Origin: Nonlabens sp. Ci31 | GTDB taxonomy: Bacteria; Bacteroidota; Bacteroidia; Flavobacteriales; Flavobacteriaceae | Direction: 5' to 3' | NCBI RefSeq assembly: GCF_012974865.1 | Contig: NZ_CP043633.1 | Location: 434,001 to 498,000, forward strand | DNA: 64,000 bases | Notes under the pieces: model-generated | Database searches by the model: none | What the model was told of the DNA's origin: nothing | What the model saw: the letters and a program-made list of their open reading frames with translations, nothing else | In this document: positions 45,614 through 56,837 of the stretch, one piece after another | Layout of the letters: every line of letters begins with the position of its first letter | Position numbering within the stretch: the stretch's first letter is position 1 | Position numbers and translations under genes: made by a program

Positions 45614-46759
45614 ATGAAACAGACACAATTCTCATCCGGTTTTACATTAGGAATTTTAGGCGGTGGTCAACTGGGCAAAATGATGCTTTACACCACCAGA
45701 AAGTGGGACATTTCTACTTATGTCATGGATAAAGACGACAGCGCACCAGCTTTCCAGGGCTGCGATGTGTACTTTGAAGGAGATATTATGGAGTATGAAG
45801 CCGTTATGGAATTTGGCGAGCAAGTCGATGTACTGACCATAGAAATAGAGAATGTGAACGTTCAAGCCTTACAGGATCTCGAAGATAAAGGAATTGCTGT
45901 TTCCCCTAGTGCAAAAGTCCTCAACCTGATCCGGAATAAAGGACGTCAAAAATCCTTTTATCAAGATCAAAATATTGCTACAGCCGCTTTTGAAGTCTAT
46001 CCAAAACCAAACCTAGATCACGATAGAGCCTATCCATTTATCTGGAAAAGTGCCGAAGGTGGTTACGATGGTAAAGGAGTAAAAGTGATTAGAAAAGCAA
46101 GCGATTTAAAAGATTTACCGCAAGTAGAATGTATCTATGAAGATATGGTAGATTTTGAAATGGAACTGGCCGTTATCGTTGCCCGTAGTGCTAATGGCAA
46201 AATGAAAACCTATCCAGTAGTAGAGATGGAATTCCATCCTGAAGCTAATCAAGTGGAATATGTGATCTGTCCGGCACGAATTGATAGTGGTATTTCTGAT
46301 CGAGCAAGAGAATTGGCATTGCAAGTTTCTGAAGCATATGAGCATGTAGGTTTACTAGCTGTAGAACTGTTCTTAACTACATCTGGCGAACTTCTAGTTA
46401 ATGAAGTAGCGCCACGACCACATAACTCTGGTCATTACAGCATAGAAGGTGCGATCACCGACCAGTTTGAGCAACACATCAGGTGCGTGTGCAATTTGCC
46501 ATTAGGGGTAACCGAAAGTACGGTGGCTAGTGTGATGGTAAATCTCGTAGGAGAAGAAGGGCATACCGGTAAAGTCATTTACGATGGTATAGAAGATATA
46601 CTAGCGTTACCAGGAGTGACCCCGCATATTTACGGTAAAAAAGAAACCCGTCCTTTTAGAAAAATGGGACATGTAACTGTCGTAGCTGATGACGTGGTAA
46701 AAGCTCGTGAGCTGGCCGAAATTGTAAAAAGTAGAATCAAAGTTATTGCAGAAGATTGA
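45614..46759 (+). CDS. purK: 5-(carboxyamino)imidazole ribonucleotide synthase
   Basis: A 381-aa ATP-grasp enzyme of purine synthesis that carboxylates AIR with bicarbonate and ATP. It opens with LGILGGGQLGKMMLY (pre-ATP-grasp fold), and has KSAEGGYDGKGVKVI, FEMELAVIVARS, and the metal/phosphate block VELFLTTSGELLVNEVAPRPHNSGHYSIEGA. Length is normal. It is divergent from the hpt-adk fusion, linking purine synthesis and salvage. Confidence 0.95.
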   Translation: MKQTQFSSGFTLGILGGGQLGKMMLYTTRKWDISTYVMDKDDSAPAFQGCDVYFEGDIMEYEAVMEFGEQVDVLTIEIENVNVQALQDLEDKGIAVSPSAKVLNLIRNKGRQKSFYQDQNIATAAFEVYPKPNLDHDRAYPFIWKSAEGGYDGKGVKVIRKASDLKDLPQVECIYEDMVDFEMELAVIVARSANGKMKTYPVVEMEFHPEANQVEYVICPARIDSGISDRARELALQVSEAYEHVGLLAVELFLTTSGELLVNEVAPRPHNSGHYSIEGAITDQFEQHIRCVCNLPLGVTESTVASVMVNLVGEEGHTGKVIYDGIEDILALPGVTPHIYGKKETRPFRKMGHVTVVADDVVKARELAEIVKSRIKVIAED

Positions 46760-46844
46760 TCCTATCTGAAATAAATCTCCCTTAACTTTCTATAGTTCTC
46801 TAGACCATCCCTTTAGGAATTATTAGTGTTGGCTTTTAGTAACT

Positions 46845-48503
46845 TCAATTGAAACGTTCGAAGTTTACTGCTATGATTCTATCAGCATTCAATGATAATG
46901 AGCTAATGGTTTTTGTACCATTAGTAAATTCAAAAACATAATTATTCAGCATCAATTTTGATGGAGTAATAAGCAAACCAACATTTTCTTGATCACCGAT
47001 CAACACTGCATAGTCCCTATTAGACAAATGACTAATTTCAATAGTCACCTCTGTTTCTGAATTGTGGTATTTTCCATTTAAAGCTTGGTAATCATACTCC
47101 TTCCAGTCGCTTTTTTTCCTTGTTAGGGTAATGGGGGAATGATTGATATAGTAGGCCGTGACTTCCATCTCGCCTTTTCCATTTTCGATGAATTCTTGCT
47201 TAAAGTCTTTGTCAAATTTTTGATGAAAAATATTATCGGCTTCTCTTACTAATTCAATGTCATTTCTACCACTTCGTTTGAGATACAGTTTCCCATCCTC
47301 TTTTTTTAGAAACTCAAACGAAAAGTTATTCATAGTTAAATAGGTTCCTAATATCAGATCTTCACTCACGTAATTTCCAATCTTAGCAGGTTGGGTAACG
47401 AGGTATTTCTCGTCTTTTTCCAAGTCAAAAAAGAGGTCTGCCATTTGTCTGGTTTGCATAGAAGGAATAGATTTCCCTGTGTTGGTTAAGGTGAGCATTG
47501 AAATACTATCGCTTGGAAATCTAACAAGAGTAGCTTTCCAAGCACCAGTTGCACCTTCATGAAATTGGTATTTCAAACCTTTATATGCTCCAAACTCCAG
47601 TCCAAAACCGTAGTTATCGACCATTTCTTCTTGGACTAATTCTTGGCTTTTCTGTATCAGATTACTTTTAATTTCGCTCTTTACAGCGCCTTGAATCGTT
47701 TTCTCCCATTGAATTTGATCTGTTAAGGTGGAGAATAAATTACCATCTCCAACAACATTCCAAATCCAATCATAGGTAGTCCATGTATCAAAATTAAAAT
47801 AGGCTCTTGCGATCGTTCCTTCTATTTGAGAGTAGTCAGACTCAAAAGATGTACTGGGCATATGGAGCTTTACAAACATATGGTCTGTAAATTCTTTGAA
47901 CGATTTGCCAGACACTTTTTCGACAATTAATGCCAGCAAAATATAATTGGTGTTGCTGTAAAGGTAGGTAGTGGAAGGTTCAAAATTTAGATCTTTTTGA
48001 TTTTGAATCAGCTCCAAAACATCGTGGTTATTAAAAGAGTGTTCCCACCAAGTTATTCCTTTTAAAGACCATAGATCATAAACATCTCTTATTCCGCTGG
48101 AATGGGTGAGTAAATTGACAATAGTAATTTCAAATTTAATATTTGGATACAGCTTAGGTAAATACTGACGAATGTCATCCGACAATTTTATTTTGTTTTC
48201 TTCTTCTAGAATAAGGATGGCTAATGCTGTAAACTGTTTCCCGTTAGATGCAAGATTGAATCTGGTATTTTTATCTATTTTAAGACTGTCCTTAAAATCT
48301 GCTATACCGGCATATTTTTCAAATAGCACCTCTCCTTTACTGATGATGGCGGTTGCAATTCCAGGTGCGTTTTTTGGTACGTCCTGCGCAGCAATACTGT
48401 CGAGTCTTTTAAGCTGATATTCTGAAAGTTTTGTTTGACTAAAAACTGTTCCAGCACAAATAAATAACCACAGGATGATCATCATTCCCTTTTTACTTTC
48501 CAT
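46845..48503 (-). CDS. Serine hydrolase, beta-lactamase/class C family, secreted
   Basis: A 552-aa protein with a signal peptide (cleavage after TVFSQ). The penicillin-binding-like domain has the SxxK motif as SNGK in FNLASNGKQFTALAIL, the YxN motif as YSNTNY, and HEGATGAW in the place of the third motif. The C-terminal about 170 residues form an extra beta-rich domain. Such enzymes are D-amino acid peptidases or esterases; the substrate is unknown. It precedes nothing obvious downstream; a small lipoprotein gene lies 16 bp upstream on the same strand. Confidence 0.85.
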   Translation of the reverse strand: MESKKGMMIILWLFICAGTVFSQTKLSEYQLKRLDSIAAQDVPKNAPGIATAIISKGEVLFEKYAGIADFKDSLKIDKNTRFNLASNGKQFTALAILILEEENKIKLSDDIRQYLPKLYPNIKFEITIVNLLTHSSGIRDVYDLWSLKGITWWEHSFNNHDVLELIQNQKDLNFEPSTTYLYSNTNYILLALIVEKVSGKSFKEFTDHMFVKLHMPSTSFESDYSQIEGTIARAYFNFDTWTTYDWIWNVVGDGNLFSTLTDQIQWEKTIQGAVKSEIKSNLIQKSQELVQEEMVDNYGFGLEFGAYKGLKYQFHEGATGAWKATLVRFPSDSISMLTLTNTGKSIPSMQTRQMADLFFDLEKDEKYLVTQPAKIGNYVSEDLILGTYLTMNNFSFEFLKKEDGKLYLKRSGRNDIELVREADNIFHQKFDKDFKQEFIENGKGEMEVTAYYINHSPITLTRKKSDWKEYDYQALNGKYHNSETEVTIEISHLSNRDYAVLIGDQENVGLLITPSKLMLNNYVFEFTNGTKTISSLSLNADRIIAVNFERFN

Positions 48504-48519
48504 CTTAGATCTTATGTTT

Positions 48520-49080
48520 TTATTCTACTCGGTAGGTCATTAATTTTCCATTTCCAATACTTGCAACCTTCCCAAGGTTTTGTTTATAGTAATTCAAATA
48601 CTCAGTTAATTTCGTTTGGTCTCGATTAGTTAATTGAGTTGCTCTTATTACTAGAAGATTAGAATATTTTTTGGCTGGTGTTTCCAATTCTGCCTCTAAT
48701 TCTATGATTTCGTATTCCCAAGACTTGTCTGAGTTTATCCATTTAAATCCAATTACTGGTTTTTTGGGCATCATGATATTCTCTTTCTCGCTTTTGGTAT
48801 CGTAATACAGCACATTCCCGTTTTCCATTCTGTAAAAGGTCTCAACCTCCTTTCCCCAAGAATATCTTATATGGCGCACTTGGTAAGTCTTATTATTGAA
48901 TTGAACTTTTTTAGACAGGTCATTATGATAGACAAAAGCATCTGAGTTAACGTATTTAAACTTCGCATTTTCATTATTAATAGGATAGTATGAGTTTTGT
49001 TCCGTTTCCATTACTGTTTTTTTTGTTCCGCAACTAGCGGTAATGAAAATCAATAAAAATAAGATGATCATTTTTTTCAT
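48520..49080 (-). CDS. Hypothetical lipoprotein
   Basis: A 186-aa protein from ATG 49080 (an ATG 18 bp earlier is possible) with lipobox TASCGTKK. The mature part is beta-rich and acidic; FYRMENGNVLYYDTKSEKEN and YSNLLVIRATQLTNRD suggest a small globular envelope protein. No family recognised. It is 16 bp upstream of the serine hydrolase gene. Confidence 0.7.
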   Translation of the reverse strand: MKKMIILFLLIFITASCGTKKTVMETEQNSYYPINNENAKFKYVNSDAFVYHNDLSKKVQFNNKTYQVRHIRYSWGKEVETFYRMENGNVLYYDTKSEKENIMMPKKPVIGFKWINSDKSWEYEIIELEAELETPAKKYSNLLVIRATQLTNRDQTKLTEYLNYYKQNLGKVASIGNGKLMTYRVE

Positions 49081-49272
49081 AGGCTTGACTAGAATCATAG
49101 AGGTATTACATAGAACACATGGCCTTTAAAAAGACGCTAACTATTCTGATAAACAGAAAGTTTTGCAATACCCTTTACAAGCTATATGCTATACATGTCT
49201 TAAGTTTATTTCCCACACTTAGTAAAGGAAACATTTAGGGCTGTTCTATTTTATACAAATCAGTTGTTATTT

Positions 49273-51216
49273 TTATAGACCTTCCATTTCAGTGCTTTTT
49301 GGAGCACCATCAATTGGCTCATTTTCCTTTTTAAGATAGGTATCTAAAAACTTTAGGATTCTGCTATAGGATTCTATTTGATTTTCCTTTTTAACAAAAC
49401 CATGACCTTCATCTTCGAACAAGACATATTCTACTGGAACACCATTTTTTCTAACTCCAGCAACAATCTCATCACTCTCTACTTGTAAGACTCTTGGATC
49501 TTGCGAACCTTGCAACACAATTAATGGTTTAGTTACTTTATCGGTATGAAATAAAGGAGATATGCGTTTTAATCTAACAGAATCTGCCGAAAAAGGATCT
49601 CCCAATTCTAGGTAAAGAGATTTTCTTTGGGACTCCCAATAAGGAGGAATGCTCTTTAAAGTTCTTATCCAGTTCGTAACACCAAAAAGGTTGACACCTA
49701 CATCAAACTCTTCTGGAGTGTAAGTTAATGCTGCCATAGTCATGTATCCACCATAAGAACCACCTATAATGCCTATTTTCTCACCATCAATTTCTATTTG
49801 TGAAGCCAACCAATTTTTACCTTCTACACAATCTTGTAAATCTTTTTCACCGTGATTAAGGTCATCCATTTGATAAAATGTTTTTCCATAACCACTACTA
49901 CCACGATTATTAACCGCTAAAACGGCATAACCATGATTGACCATATATTGAATAAGCGAACTAAACCCTTGACGGGTTTGTCCACCAGGACCCCCATGAA
50001 CCCATACCATTGCCGGCACTTTGTTTTCTGCAGAGGCTTGAAGTGGCAAGTAATAAATAGCAGGAATCTCCACGCCATCAAAGGATTTAAAACGAATCAC
50101 TTTGGCGGTCACTAAATCTTCAACATCTATAGCGTCATTAAGAACATCAGTTAATTTATACTGCTCTTTAGTTTCCATATTATAAGTATATAAGTCTGAT
50201 GGTGCATTAGAACCACCCACATACATACGCATCCATTTTTCATCATCGCTAAAACCAACGCTGGTGATACTCTTATCCTCATAATCTGGCAAATCAATAG
50301 GTTTCATCGTTTTAGTATCTAAAACTTCAATGGCATTTTTACCATCCTCATTTACATAAACAACCATATAGGTTCCTTCAGAAGTAAAACCACTACCTGC
50401 AATATCCCAAGATTTTTCTAGCACTTTTTTCTTTTCTTGAGAAGCTAAATTATAAGACATTAAATAGGAAAACTCCCCACCATCATCTGTTGTATAATAG
50501 AATTTAGAATTGTCATTAGAGAAATCTTGAGACGAGTTCTTACTTTGATTTGAATTAATTTTAATCATTTCTTTAGTCTTTACGTCATAAAGAAACAAAT
50601 CGCTATCATTGGTATTTAAGGATTTAGTTAGTGCAAAATAATTTTCATCACTAGACATTCCTGAAAAATTGAGTCCGCTATCATCTTGATAAATCATTTC
50701 AGAAGAGAAGTCATCAATTGACATTTTATATACATCAAAATATCTCGGATTTCTTTTGTTAGAGCCAAAATATAAATATTGGTCGTCTTTTGACCAGCCA
50801 TAAAAATTGGATTTCGCACCTTTCTCTGGGGTAATATCTGTTATGTTACCCTCTATATCTCTTACAAATAAATGGTCTATTTCGTCACCATTACCATCGG
50901 CACTCAATAGCATTCTATGGTCATTTGGAAAATAAGATTCTGCCCTAATTGATGTGCTGTCTGAAGATGTAATCGCAGTCATTTCTCCTCCTTTAACAGG
51001 AATAGTATACACATTATTGATTCCAGAACGGTTACTAGAAATAAGTAAACTACTGTTATCTGTTGAAAAACTTCCACCACCTACAGCTTCGTTATCCATG
51101 AATTGTTCAATCGTATATTGCACCATTTCTCGATCGACTACCGCTTTGTCTGTTTGGTCTTCTTTACAAGAAAACAGTAGTACCATTAAGCAGCATCCTA
51201 GAAGCTTCGTTTTCAT
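49273..51216 (-). CDS. Prolyl-oligopeptidase family (S9C-type) peptidase, lipoprotein
   Basis: A 647-aa lipoprotein (lipobox LLFSCKED). The N-terminal about 360 residues form a WD/TolB-like beta-propeller; the C-terminal alpha/beta hydrolase has VHGGPGGQTRQGFSSL, the nucleophile in GIIGGSYGGYMTMAA, Asp in LQGSQDPRVL and His in EDEGHGFVKKEN. It cleaves short peptides, probably as acylaminoacyl or oligopeptidase, in the periplasm or at the surface. It is one of two S9 peptidases in the window. The 288-bp stretch after it (51217-51504) shows nothing convincing. Confidence 0.92.
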   Translation of the reverse strand: MKTKLLGCCLMVLLFSCKEDQTDKAVVDREMVQYTIEQFMDNEAVGGGSFSTDNSSLLISSNRSGINNVYTIPVKGGEMTAITSSDSTSIRAESYFPNDHRMLLSADGNGDEIDHLFVRDIEGNITDITPEKGAKSNFYGWSKDDQYLYFGSNKRNPRYFDVYKMSIDDFSSEMIYQDDSGLNFSGMSSDENYFALTKSLNTNDSDLFLYDVKTKEMIKINSNQSKNSSQDFSNDNSKFYYTTDDGGEFSYLMSYNLASQEKKKVLEKSWDIAGSGFTSEGTYMVVYVNEDGKNAIEVLDTKTMKPIDLPDYEDKSITSVGFSDDEKWMRMYVGGSNAPSDLYTYNMETKEQYKLTDVLNDAIDVEDLVTAKVIRFKSFDGVEIPAIYYLPLQASAENKVPAMVWVHGGPGGQTRQGFSSLIQYMVNHGYAVLAVNNRGSSGYGKTFYQMDDLNHGEKDLQDCVEGKNWLASQIEIDGEKIGIIGGSYGGYMTMAALTYTPEEFDVGVNLFGVTNWIRTLKSIPPYWESQRKSLYLELGDPFSADSVRLKRISPLFHTDKVTKPLIVLQGSQDPRVLQVESDEIVAGVRKNGVPVEYVLFEDEGHGFVKKENQIESYSRILKFLDTYLKKENEPIDGAPKSTEMEGL

Positions 51217-51504
51217 AATAATAGTCTTTAAATTATTTAATTAAAAATACACTATTCCAATGAATAATTGATTTGCGCCTTTTGTAAGGCAAAGCATATG
51301 AGGTTGATACAAGATTTCTTACTTGATGTGAACCACTCATGGAGCAAGAAAAGACCTATAGAAGATTCCAGCAGTCTCGATAGTTATCTAAATTTTTAAG
51401 AGTTTAGTAAACCGCATCGCACCTGCTCCAACTGCCCTTTTTTTCCCTACCGAGTAAAAATCTATAGGTACAGATCTCCCCTCTTAAAACCAGCTTCTTC
51501 CATT

Positions 51505-52800
51505 TTAAGACCTAGAAAAAATATCCTTAAACTGATAAAAGAATCGCTCTATGAGTCGCAAGTCTTCGGTTACTGTTTCGGCGATGACGCTGGTTTCTTG
51601 TTGGAGTTTTAGTTCTTTTTTATAAGAGGTCATTAAGGTGTCTGAAAGTGCTATTTGAACATAATAAAAACCATCCTTGTCTGGAACTTGGGATATGGTC
51701 GTTACTTTTCCTTCTAAAACGCCAAATTCTGTTTCTGGAAAGTTTTGTAATTTGAGATAGGTTTTTTGTCCAGCTCTTAATTTGCCAGAATTTAACATGG
51801 GAGTTTTTAAGGCAGCAATGTAGGCCTCGTAATTTTCTGGAAATACCGTAAATAGCAAATCGCCTTGCTGCACTTGCTGGTCTTCTTGCCAGTATTGCGT
51901 AAAACCCAAAAGCCCATTCATTGTGGCTCTTAAAATATACAATTACTCATAATCGTGAACTGCTTTTTTGAGTTGGATAAAAGACTGTATGACCGCTTTA
52001 TACAATTGCAAATCTTCTTTAGTACGGCTTATTTTAATACCTTCTAGCGAGCTGGAAGTATTGCTCAACTGATTTCTTAACTGAGAAATGCTCGCATCTA
52101 TACTTTGATAAGCACGCGCATTTTGAGCATATTCCAGTTGTTTTAATTCATATTCTTGCGCTGCAATCACTCCTTTTTCAAAAAGTACTTTATGGCGATC
52201 GAGCTCTTTCTTTTTAAAGTCTAATTCTGTTTGTTGTATCCGCTTTCGCGAAAGCATATTCCTCAACTGAGCCTGTAACTGAATTCTAGTAGATCGATTT
52301 GCTAAGGCATCGTTGTCAAAGGGTTGCAAGTCCTTATTGAGCTGGTACTGGATATAAGCATTTTCAAAAACAGCAAATGGCGCTTCCAGATCTCCTAAAA
52401 AAAGAATGGGCAAACTGTCCAAAGGAAATTGAAAATTCTTTTTGTCATAAGTGATCGTATCGAGAACCTGCTCCAGCAACAGCACATCTTTGTAATTTGC
52501 GGCATTTTGAAGTACAGCGAGAATAGTACCTGATTGTACTTTTTGATCATTTTGAACCAACAAATGCTGAATGCTAGTGGTGATCTTGCTGTATTCTTTT
52601 TGAGGTGGCACTGCGGTAGTAATAATCCCTTGTGACACAATAATATCTGGATATTTTACAAACCACGAGATGAATAAAAGCAACAGGATCACGATTAAAA
52701 ACAAGGTATTCCCATACCTAATGATGCTACTAGGTACTTTAGTGAGAATTTCTTGTACTTCTTCACTGCGCAATTCTATGTCTTCTAATTGGTCTGGCAT
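51505..52800 (-). pseudogene. HlyD-family membrane fusion protein with one in-frame TAA
   Basis: The 432 codons read as one protein except for TAA at 51943-51945. The N-terminal part has one TM (about 30-52), a biotinyl-lipoyl-like strand (VQSGTILAVLQNAA) and a long coiled coil (about 150-270). The part after the stop (LYILRATMNGLLGF, then QVQQGDLLFTVFP) is the second lipoyl half and C-terminal beta domain of the same protein. The frame does not change across the stop, so a single base change (for example CAA to TAA) is enough. HlyD adaptors connect C39-type exporters to an outer-membrane channel; this one belongs to the peptide locus upstream. It carries the palindrome at 52242-52255. Confidence 0.85.
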
Positions 52801-53061
52801 ACTATTTTCTGCAAAGGCGGAAATCTTTTTTATTATTCTCTATTATTAATTTTAAATGTTCAATTTTTAATAAGTCTTATGTGGCAACGCTACCAATCAA
52901 CCAAGCATTTATTTGTCAAGCCGTCGCAGGACGGCTTCGCTACCTTCTATCTCGATAATTTTGAATCGCATTTAGAGAAAACCTCAATGCTCGCTATTGT
53001 TGCCTTTTCGAGATCTGAAACTCATGAATCCTATTTCTATAATCTATAATCCATATTCTCA

Positions 53062-53300
53062 ATCCGAAACCTTTTCCCCAACCCTGAAGGGTGAGGTTTC
53101 TGCAAACGAATAAAGCTTGTGTTTCCGCACCCTTTAGGGTTGGGGAACGGAAACCAAAACTCCATCCGAAACCTTTTCCCAAACCCTGAAGGGTGAGGTT
53201 TCTGCAAACGAATAAAGCTTGTGTTTCCGCACCCTTTAGGGTTGGGGAACGGAAACCAAAACTCCATCCGAAACCTTTTCCCAAACCCTGAAGGGTGCCA
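53062..53300. repeat. 102-bp direct repeat, 2.3 copies, each with hairpins
   Basis: ATCCGAAACC marks unit starts at 53062, 53164 and 53266. Each unit contains ACCCTGAAGGGT and ACCCTTTAGGGT palindromes, the first part of a longer hairpin shared with 6848-6880. The units are nearly identical, suggesting recent duplication. Confidence 0.88.
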
Positions 53301-53350
53301 TTTCTAGCTTTCGAAATATCAATTTTATACCTCCAAAAGTCTTACATCCT

Positions 53351-53635
53351 AAGTCAGCAACCTTATCGCACCGCGGTAAAAAACCCATCCCTAGCCCTTC
53401 CCAAAGGGAAGGCAATTCTTACTTTACATATTTCTAGCTTCTTAGATCCTTTCAAGCAATAGTTAGTCCTACGTCATAAGTCAGCAACGTTGGCGCGCAG
53501 CGGTAAAAAACCCATCCCTAGCCCTTCCCCAAGGGAAGGGAATTCTTACTTTACATATTTCTGCTTCTTAGATCCTTTCAAACAATAGTTAGTCCTACGT
53601 CATAAGTCAGCAACCTTAGCTCGCAGCGGTAACAA
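53351..53635. repeat. About 127-bp direct repeat, 2.2 copies
   Basis: AAGTCAGCAAC marks starts at 53351, 53478 and 53604; each full unit contains GGTAAAAAACCCATCCCTAG and a CCTTCCC-AAGGGAAGG palindrome. Together with the 102-bp repeats these fill the 955-bp gap between hlyD and the exporter gene; no gene is seen in it. Confidence 0.88.
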
Positions 53636-55692
53636 GCCAGTCTTTTGTCTTGAATCTTGACTATTCTTTCTTGAATCCTATTTCCATATTCCTCATCCCT
53701 CAAAGCTCACAGCTCATTACACCTTCCACCTTCCTCATCCCTCATTCCCTTTTCTCTAATTCCCCAACTCCAACTGATTCTTAACCAAATCAAAATAATT
53801 CCCTTTTGCAGCAATCAAACTTTCATGAGTTCCTTGTTCTACGATCTTGCCTTGATCGAGTACCACGATCTGATCTGCATTTTTTACGGTACTGAGTCGG
53901 TGAGCGATGACCATCACTGTTTTATTCTTGAAAAAGGTGTTGAGCTTGTCCATGATGACCTTTTCATTATTGGCATCCAATGCGCTGGTGGCTTCATCAA
54001 AAAACAGAAAATCAGGGTTTTTATACACCGCTCTAGCGATTAATAAACGTTGCTTTTGTCCGGTGCTGAGTCCTATTCCTTCCATCCCTATTTGGGTATT
54101 GTAAGAAAGGGGTAGTGACTCTATATAATCCCTAATATTTGCCACATCTATCGCATGAGCTAGTTTTTTCTTGTCGATGTAATCATCTCCTACGGCTATG
54201 TTGTGAGCGATGCTGTCATTAAAAATATACCCTTCTTGCATAACGACACCACAGCTGTCTCGCCAGGCGCTTTGGGATATGTTTTTAAGATGGTGCTGCC
54301 CTACTTTAATCGTTCCTTCTATAGGATCGTAGAATTTAAGGAGCATTTTCATTAACGTAGTTTTACCGCTACCACTCACTCCTACCACAGCGGTTATTTT
54401 ATGAGCCGGAATGGTTAAATTCAATTCTTCTAAGACCAGCTGCTCACTTCCCACATATCTATAGGATACATTTTCTAATGTAATATCCTCCTCTGTGGAG
54501 TAATCGCTTATTTTTTGGGTTGGGTCAGATTCTTCATCTTCTTTGTTATGGATTTCACCCAATCGCTCTAAAGAGATTTTAGCATCTTGCCACTCCTTTA
54601 TAAAACCAATCAACTGTCCTATAGGTGCGTTGAGTTGGCCTACTATATAACTTATCGCCAGCATCATCCCCAAGGTAATATCTCCCGAGATCACTAAGGT
54701 AGCCGATAATACCGAGATAATAATATTTTTCAATTCATTGATAAAACCAGAACCTACCGACTGGTATTGTTCTAGGGCAAGACCTTCCACAGCTACTTTA
54801 TACAATCTAGCCTGTGTAAATTCCCAGTTCCAGCGTTTGCGTTTCTCGGCATTGTGGAGTTTGATATCCTGCATGCCATTGATGATTTCTATAACCTTAC
54901 TTTGCTCCTGGCTTACCTGAGCAAAGCGTTTGTAATCGAGGTCTTTACGTTTTTTAAGAAAAATAACAATCCATAAAAAATACAGAAAACTACCCAACGC
55001 AAAAACTCCAAAAATACTGACATTATAATACAAGAGTACACCAGAAAATATGACCAGATTCACCATAGAAAACAGCACATCTAGGGAAGAGGTGGTAAGA
55101 ATGCGCTCAATGCGCCTGTGGTCATTGATGCGTTGTAAAATATCTCCTGTTACTCGAGAATCAAAAAAAGCAATAGGCAATTTCATCAACTTGATAAAAA
55201 AATCAGATACCAGCGAGATATTGATGCGCGTACTCAAATGCAATAAAATCCAACTTCGCACTACTTGAATAGCCGTACGACCTGCAAACAAGGCCAGTTG
55301 AGCAAAAAGCACTAAATAAATAAACTGAACATCTTGATTCTTAATCCCTATATCTACAATACTTTGTGTAAGAAAAGGAAAAATTAATTGCAGCATACTG
55401 GCTGCAATAAGTCCTAACACCAATTGCCACAAATACTTTTTGTACTTCAATACATATCTAGAAAGAATAGAAAAACCAAATTCCTTTTTTTCTTCTTCAG
55501 TAGTTTCTTGGTCGTATAAAGCAGGTGTGGGTTCTAGAAGTAATGCAATACCTTCTTCAGTTTTATGGGTCGCATCTTTTCCTATCCAATGATCAAGAAA
55601 TTCTCTTTGATTGTATTTTAATAAGCCGTGTGCTGGGTCAGAGATGTGGTAGGTAATATTCCCTTTCCCATCTTCCTGTAGGCTTCCCCTTT

Positions 55693-56577
55693 TTAGGACA
55701 CCCTAAAGTTCGATAAATAATTATTATTTAGGTCAGATTTGATGAAGAATTTAAATTCTTCATCAAATCTGGGCATATATTCCTTAGGGGATTTGTTTCC
55801 TAGTGATTTATGCGGATGGTTAAAATTATAGTCTTCTCTCCAGTTATCGCTAATCTTTTGTAATTGATATGTGTCATTGAAGTAATAAGCGTCTAGTATA
55901 TCTTCTCTAAAAAAACGATTAAAACGTTCTATATATCCATTTTGCATTGGTTTTCCAGGTTGTGTATATTTAATTTCTATAAAGTTCTTTTTACACCAAT
56001 TCATAAAGGTTTTAGATATAAATTCTGGCCCATTATCACACCTTACATACTTAGGTGTTCCTATTTCCTCTTTCAAGCATTCAAGCGTTTCTACAACAGC
56101 TCTTGCTGGATATGATAATCCCGCTTGAATAGCTAAGGCTTCTCGATTACAGTCGTCTATAACATTAAATACTCTAAGCTTTCTGCCATCAGTAAGAGCA
56201 TCACTCATAAAATCCATACTCCAGCACTCATTGAGTACAGCAGGCACTTCTAAAGGTTGTTTCACACGTTTAACCAAACGTTTTTTATGCTTGCGTCTCA
56301 AACTAAGTTTCATCTCGCGATAAACACGTAATACACGTTTCCTGTTCCATTTTAAGCCTTCACGACGGATTTTGTGGTAATACTCATCAAAACCTCTAGT
56401 GGGATAAGATTCTGCAAGTTCTGTGAGCTTATCAATCACTTCACTGTCATCTTTCTTGCTCTGATAGCACCACATTGACCTACTTAAACCTACAACCTTA
56501 CAGGCACGTAAAATAGATACGGTGAACTCTTTAACAAGGTATTTGACACGAACTCGCTTGTCGGAAGGCTTTAGAAC
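55693..56577 (-). CDS. IS3-family OrfB transposase (DDE integrase)
   Basis: The frame from the frameshift site (KVLKPSDKRVRVKYLVKEF) through MWCYQSKKDD at 56475 to 55693 encodes a rve-type integrase with an HTH_21 segment, then DDE residues in ECWSMDFMSDAL, KYVRCDNGPEFISK and NGYIERFNRFFRED. No proper start precedes 56475, as expected for a product made by -1 frameshifting from OrfA. Confidence 0.9.
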   Translation of the reverse strand, partial: VLKPSDKRVRVKYLVKEFTVSILRACKVVGLSRSMWCYQSKKDDSEVIDKLTELAESYPTRGFDEYYHKIRREGLKWNRKRVLRVYREMKLSLRRKHKKRLVKRVKQPLEVPAVLNECWSMDFMSDALTDGRKLRVFNVIDDCNREALAIQAGLSYPARAVVETLECLKEEIGTPKYVRCDNGPEFISKTFMNWCKKNFIEIKYTQPGKPMQNGYIERFNRFFREDILDAYYFNDTYQLQKISDNWREDYNFNHPHKSLGNKSPKEYMPRFDEEFKFFIKSDLNNNYLSNFRVS

Positions 56578-56837
56578 TTTTTTGACAATATATCTTTTAG
56601 CATTTTATTGTCTAAACTAACATCCGCATACATCTGTTTGAGCTTGTTATTCTCTGTTTCAAGTTCTTTTAGACGCTTAAGCTCTTGCTGTTCCATACCA
56701 CCGTATTTCTTACGCCAGTAATAAAAGGTGCTCTTGTCGATACCCAATTCTCTTGATATATCGCCTACGGTTCTACCTTGTTGATTTTCCTTGAGGGCCT
56801 TGATAATTTGACTCTCGTTAAATTTGCTGTTTCTCAT
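56571..56837 (-). CDS. IS3-family OrfA (helix-turn-helix transposase subunit)
   Basis: An 88-aa protein: an HTH (IIKALKENQQGRTVGDISRELGI... STFYYWRKKYGG) and a leucine-rich coiled coil (LKRLKELETENNKLKQMYAD). It ends just after the slippery run AAAAAAG (56583-56577), where -1 slippage gives the OrfAB fusion that is the active transposase. Confidence 0.9.
   Translation of the reverse strand: MRNSKFNESQIIKALKENQQGRTVGDISRELGIDKSTFYYWRKKYGGMEQQELKRLKELETENNKLKQMYADVSLDNKMLKDILSKKF

Noticed and set aside
52994..53284. Minus-strand frames with repeated FGWSFGFRSPTLKG text
   Set aside because: They translate the 102-bp intergenic repeats in two frames; no start or codon bias supports a gene.
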